From Phycisphaerales bacterium UBA1161 (GTDB lineage: Bacteria > Planctomycetota > Phycisphaerae > Tepidisphaerales > Tepidisphaeraceae): a DNA stretch of 9,264 bases. The notes beneath the pieces are model-generated. The model saw nothing but the letters and a program-made list of their open reading frames with translations, did not search any database and was not told where the DNA came from. This document shows positions 7,140 through 9,264 of this stretch, piece by piece. Within the stretch, counting starts at the first letter, position 1. The number at the start of each line of letters is the position of its first letter. The position numbers and the translations under genes were made by a program. The stretch lies in the NCBI GenBank assembly GCA_002311745.1, contig DBZL01000074.1, forward strand, positions 1-9,264, in the 5' to 3' direction.

Positions 7140-9264
7140 GCACGGTAACGTTCGAACAAGCGATGGAGATGGCCCGCCAGCGGCACCTGGGGGGGCAACT
7201 GGCCGAGGCGGAGCAAATCTACCGGCGGATTCTGGCGGCCGATCCGCAGCAGTCGGATGCCCTGGAGGGGCTGGGGATCGTGGCGTATCAGGCGGGGCGG
7301 AAGGATGCCGCGCTGCAGCTGATCGACCGCGCCATCGCGATCCATCCGCAGGTGTCGCAATACCACTGCAATCGGGGGATGGTGCTGGCGTCGCTGGGTC
7401 GGCTGGCGGAGGCGATCGCGGCGTACCGAGCGGCCCTGGCGCTGCGGCAGGACTACGCGCAGGTGCACAACAACCTGGGCAACGCGCTGCAGGCGGTGGG
7501 GCAATCGGATGAAGCGATGGCCGAGTTCCAGGCGGCGCTGGCGGTGCAGCCGGACTATGCCGAGGCGCACAACAATCTGGGCAACGTGCTGCTAGGGCGA
7601 GGGAAGTGGGTCGAGGCGATGGCGTCGTATCGCAAAGCGGTGGCGCTGCGGCCCGATTTTGCCGAAGCGCACAACAACCTGGGCAATGCCCTGCGCGGCG
7701 CCGGGCAGATCGACGAAGCGATCGCAAGCTACCGGCGGGCGCTGGAGCTGCGTCCGAATTACGCCGCGGCGTTGTGCAACCTGGGCTACGCCCTGCGTGT
7801 GGCGGGCCACGGGACCGAGGCCGAGGGGGCGTATCGCCAGACCCTGGCGCTGGAGCCGGATTTTATCGAGGCGTTCAACGGGCTGGGCAACGTGCTGCTG
7901 ATGCAGCAAAAATTCGGCGACGCGATCGGCATGTACCGGCAGGCGCTGGCGCGTCAGCCGCAACACGTCGAGACGCTGTACAACCTGGGGATCGCGCTGC
8001 ACGCGGATGACCGGCTGGTGGAGGCGATCGACGCGTTCCGGGCGGCGCTGGTGCGGCGGCCGGCGTACGTGGAAGCGATCAACAACCTGGCGTTGGCGCT
8101 GCAAGCCAAGGGCGAATTGGAAGAGGCGACGGGGCTGTTTCGGCAGGCGATTTCGCTTCGGCCGGATTTCGTCGAGCCGTACAACAACCTGGGCAACGCC
8201 CTGAAGGACGTGGGGCGAATAGAGGATGCGATGGCCGCTTACGAGAAGGCGGCGCAGACCGACCCGGGATTCGTGCAATCGGAAAGCAACCGTATTTTTG
8301 CGATGCAGTACAGCGGACGCTGGGACCGCGGCGATATTTTTGGCCAGGCGTCGCGGTGGTCGGCGCTGCACGCGCAGCCGCTGGCCGGCGAGGTCCGGGC
8401 GCATGACAACGACCGCTCGCCGTCGCGCCGGCTGCGCATCGGATACGTGTCGCCGGATTTTCGCAATCACGCGCAGTCCCTGCTGACGATCCCGCTTTTG
8501 TCGCGGCACGATCACGGGCCATTCGAGGTTTACTGCTACGCCAACGTGCCCAGGCCCGACCCCCTGACGCAGCGGATTCGCGCTTGCGCGGACGTGTGGC
8601 GAAGCACCGTGGGCTTGAGCGATGCGCAAGTGGCGCAGATGGTGAAAGAGGACAAGATCGACATCCTGATCGACCTGACGATGCACATGGCGCACGGGCG
8701 GCTGCTGCTCTTTGCCCGCAAGCCGGCGCCGGTGCAGATCACCTGGCTGGCGTATCCGGGCACGACGGGATTAAGAACCATCGATTACCGGCTGACCGAC
8801 CCGTATCTCGATCCGCCGGGACTCAACGACGCGTACTACAGCGAGCAGTCGATCCGACTGCCGGACACGTTCTGGTGCTACGATCCGCTGACCCGCGAGC
8901 CGGCGGTCAATGAACTGCCGGCGGCGAAGAGCGGACAGGTCACGTTTGGATGCCTGAACAATTTTTGCAAGGTGAGCGAGGGCACGCTGGGGCTGTGGTC
9001 CAAGGTTCTAGCCGGCGCGGCGGATTCGCGGCTGATTCTGATGTGCCCCCGCGGCTCGCATCGCCAGGGCGTCCTGGCCAAGCTGGGCGTGGGCGAGGAC
9101 CGCGTGGAGTTCGTGGAATTTGCCCCGCGGGAGCAATACCTGCGGACGTATCACCGCATCGACATCGGCCTGGACACGCTGCCGTACAACGGGCACACGA
9201 CCAGTTTGGATTCGCTGTGGATGGGGGTGCCGGTGATCACGCTGGTGGGCCAGACGGTGGTGGG
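7136..9264 (+). CDS. TPR / GT41 O-GlcNAc-transferase-like protein, runs off the edge
   Basis: This frame stays open to the window end (709 complete codons seen), so it is a 3'-truncated view. The N-terminal part is a TPR superhelix, residues 6-379. The C-terminal part, from about 430, is a GT41 (SPINDLY/OGT-type) glycosyltransferase. It shows RLRIGYVSPDFRNH with H445 (matching the active-site His498 of human OGT), RKPAPVQITWLAYPGTTG (528-545), FGCLNNFCK with K612 (matching Lys842, which binds UDP), and DTLPYNGHTTSLDSLWMGVP (680-699) with the H687-T688-T689 nucleotide-binding turn. The family transfers a sugar, typically GlcNAc from UDP-GlcNAc, to Ser/Thr of proteins. The substrate here is unknown. 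No signal peptide is seen, so it should be cytosolic. The ATG at 7136 overlaps the ettA stop (ATGA), which suggests translational coupling. The rest of the GT-B C-terminal lobe is beyond the edge. Confidence 0.92.
7151..8272 (+). repeat. Eleven consecutive 34-residue TPR units (102-bp period)
   Basis: The translated stretch divides into eleven units of exactly 34 residues with no insertion: residues 6-39, 40-73, and so on to 346-379. Most carry the TPR pattern N-L-G-x-A-L, then a helix with EA, then Y/F-RxAL and a closing P. The core NNLGNAL/V recurs at residues 112-118, 146-152, 180-186 and 350-356. At the DNA level, ACAACAACCTGGGCAA-like blocks recur near 7467, 7569, 7671 and 8181, all in 102-bp register. 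This regularity points to internal duplication of a repeat unit. Confidence 0.9.

Noticed and set aside
7592..8695. Minus-strand open frame of about 367 codons opposite the TPR array
   Set aside because: Its apparent repeats simply mirror the 102-bp TPR period of the plus-strand gene.

Overview
The window is 9.3 kb of gene-dense, high-GC bacterial DNA with seven protein genes that I can support. Two run on the minus strand at the left: a PAP2-family membrane phosphatase and hisA. Five run on the plus strand: a short-form uvrC, a cytosolic GAF-PAS-LuxR regulator, a stand-alone receiver protein, ettA, and a TPR/O-GlcNAc-transferase-like gene that runs off the right edge. I see no tRNA, rRNA, CRISPR array, insertion sequence or phage gene. 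The lineage cannot be fixed from this window. Scattered housekeeping genes (hisA away from other his genes), weak Shine-Dalgarno sites and a large TPR-GT41 protein would suit Planctomycetota or another PVC-group bacterium, but this is a weak inference.

Layout. Positions 25-759 (minus) encode a six-helix PAP2 phosphatase. A 215-base gap without a convincing gene separates it from hisA (975-1694, minus). hisA and uvrC (1738-3066, plus) diverge from a gap of only 43 bases. UvrC has its GIY-YIG nuclease, a four-cysteine cluster, the UVR motif and the RNase H-like nuclease, but it stops where the usual C-terminal helix-hairpin-helix domain should begin. After a 140-base AT-richer gap with a possible promoter comes the GAF-PAS-LuxR regulator (3207-4646), followed at once by a perfect 8-bp hairpin. 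The next 316 bases hold a possible small frame-broken reading frame. The receiver-only protein (4963-5358) follows. Then a 95-base gap carrying a 15-bp tandem repeat leads into ettA (5454-7139). The ettA stop codon overlaps the ATG of the TPR/GT41 gene (7136 to the edge).

How the genes relate. Clear coupling is seen only between ettA (ribosome-bound ABC-F ATPase) and the glycosyltransferase-like gene, through a four-base ATGA overlap. The regulator and the receiver are both signalling proteins, but neither has a histidine kinase nearby. Both also use glycine codons differently from uvrC (GGG is rarer), so 3.2-5.4 kb may be a segment of different origin. The most notable features are the short UvrC, the ettA-GT41 overlap and the small signalling segment. 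I did not find a clearly new multi-gene system.
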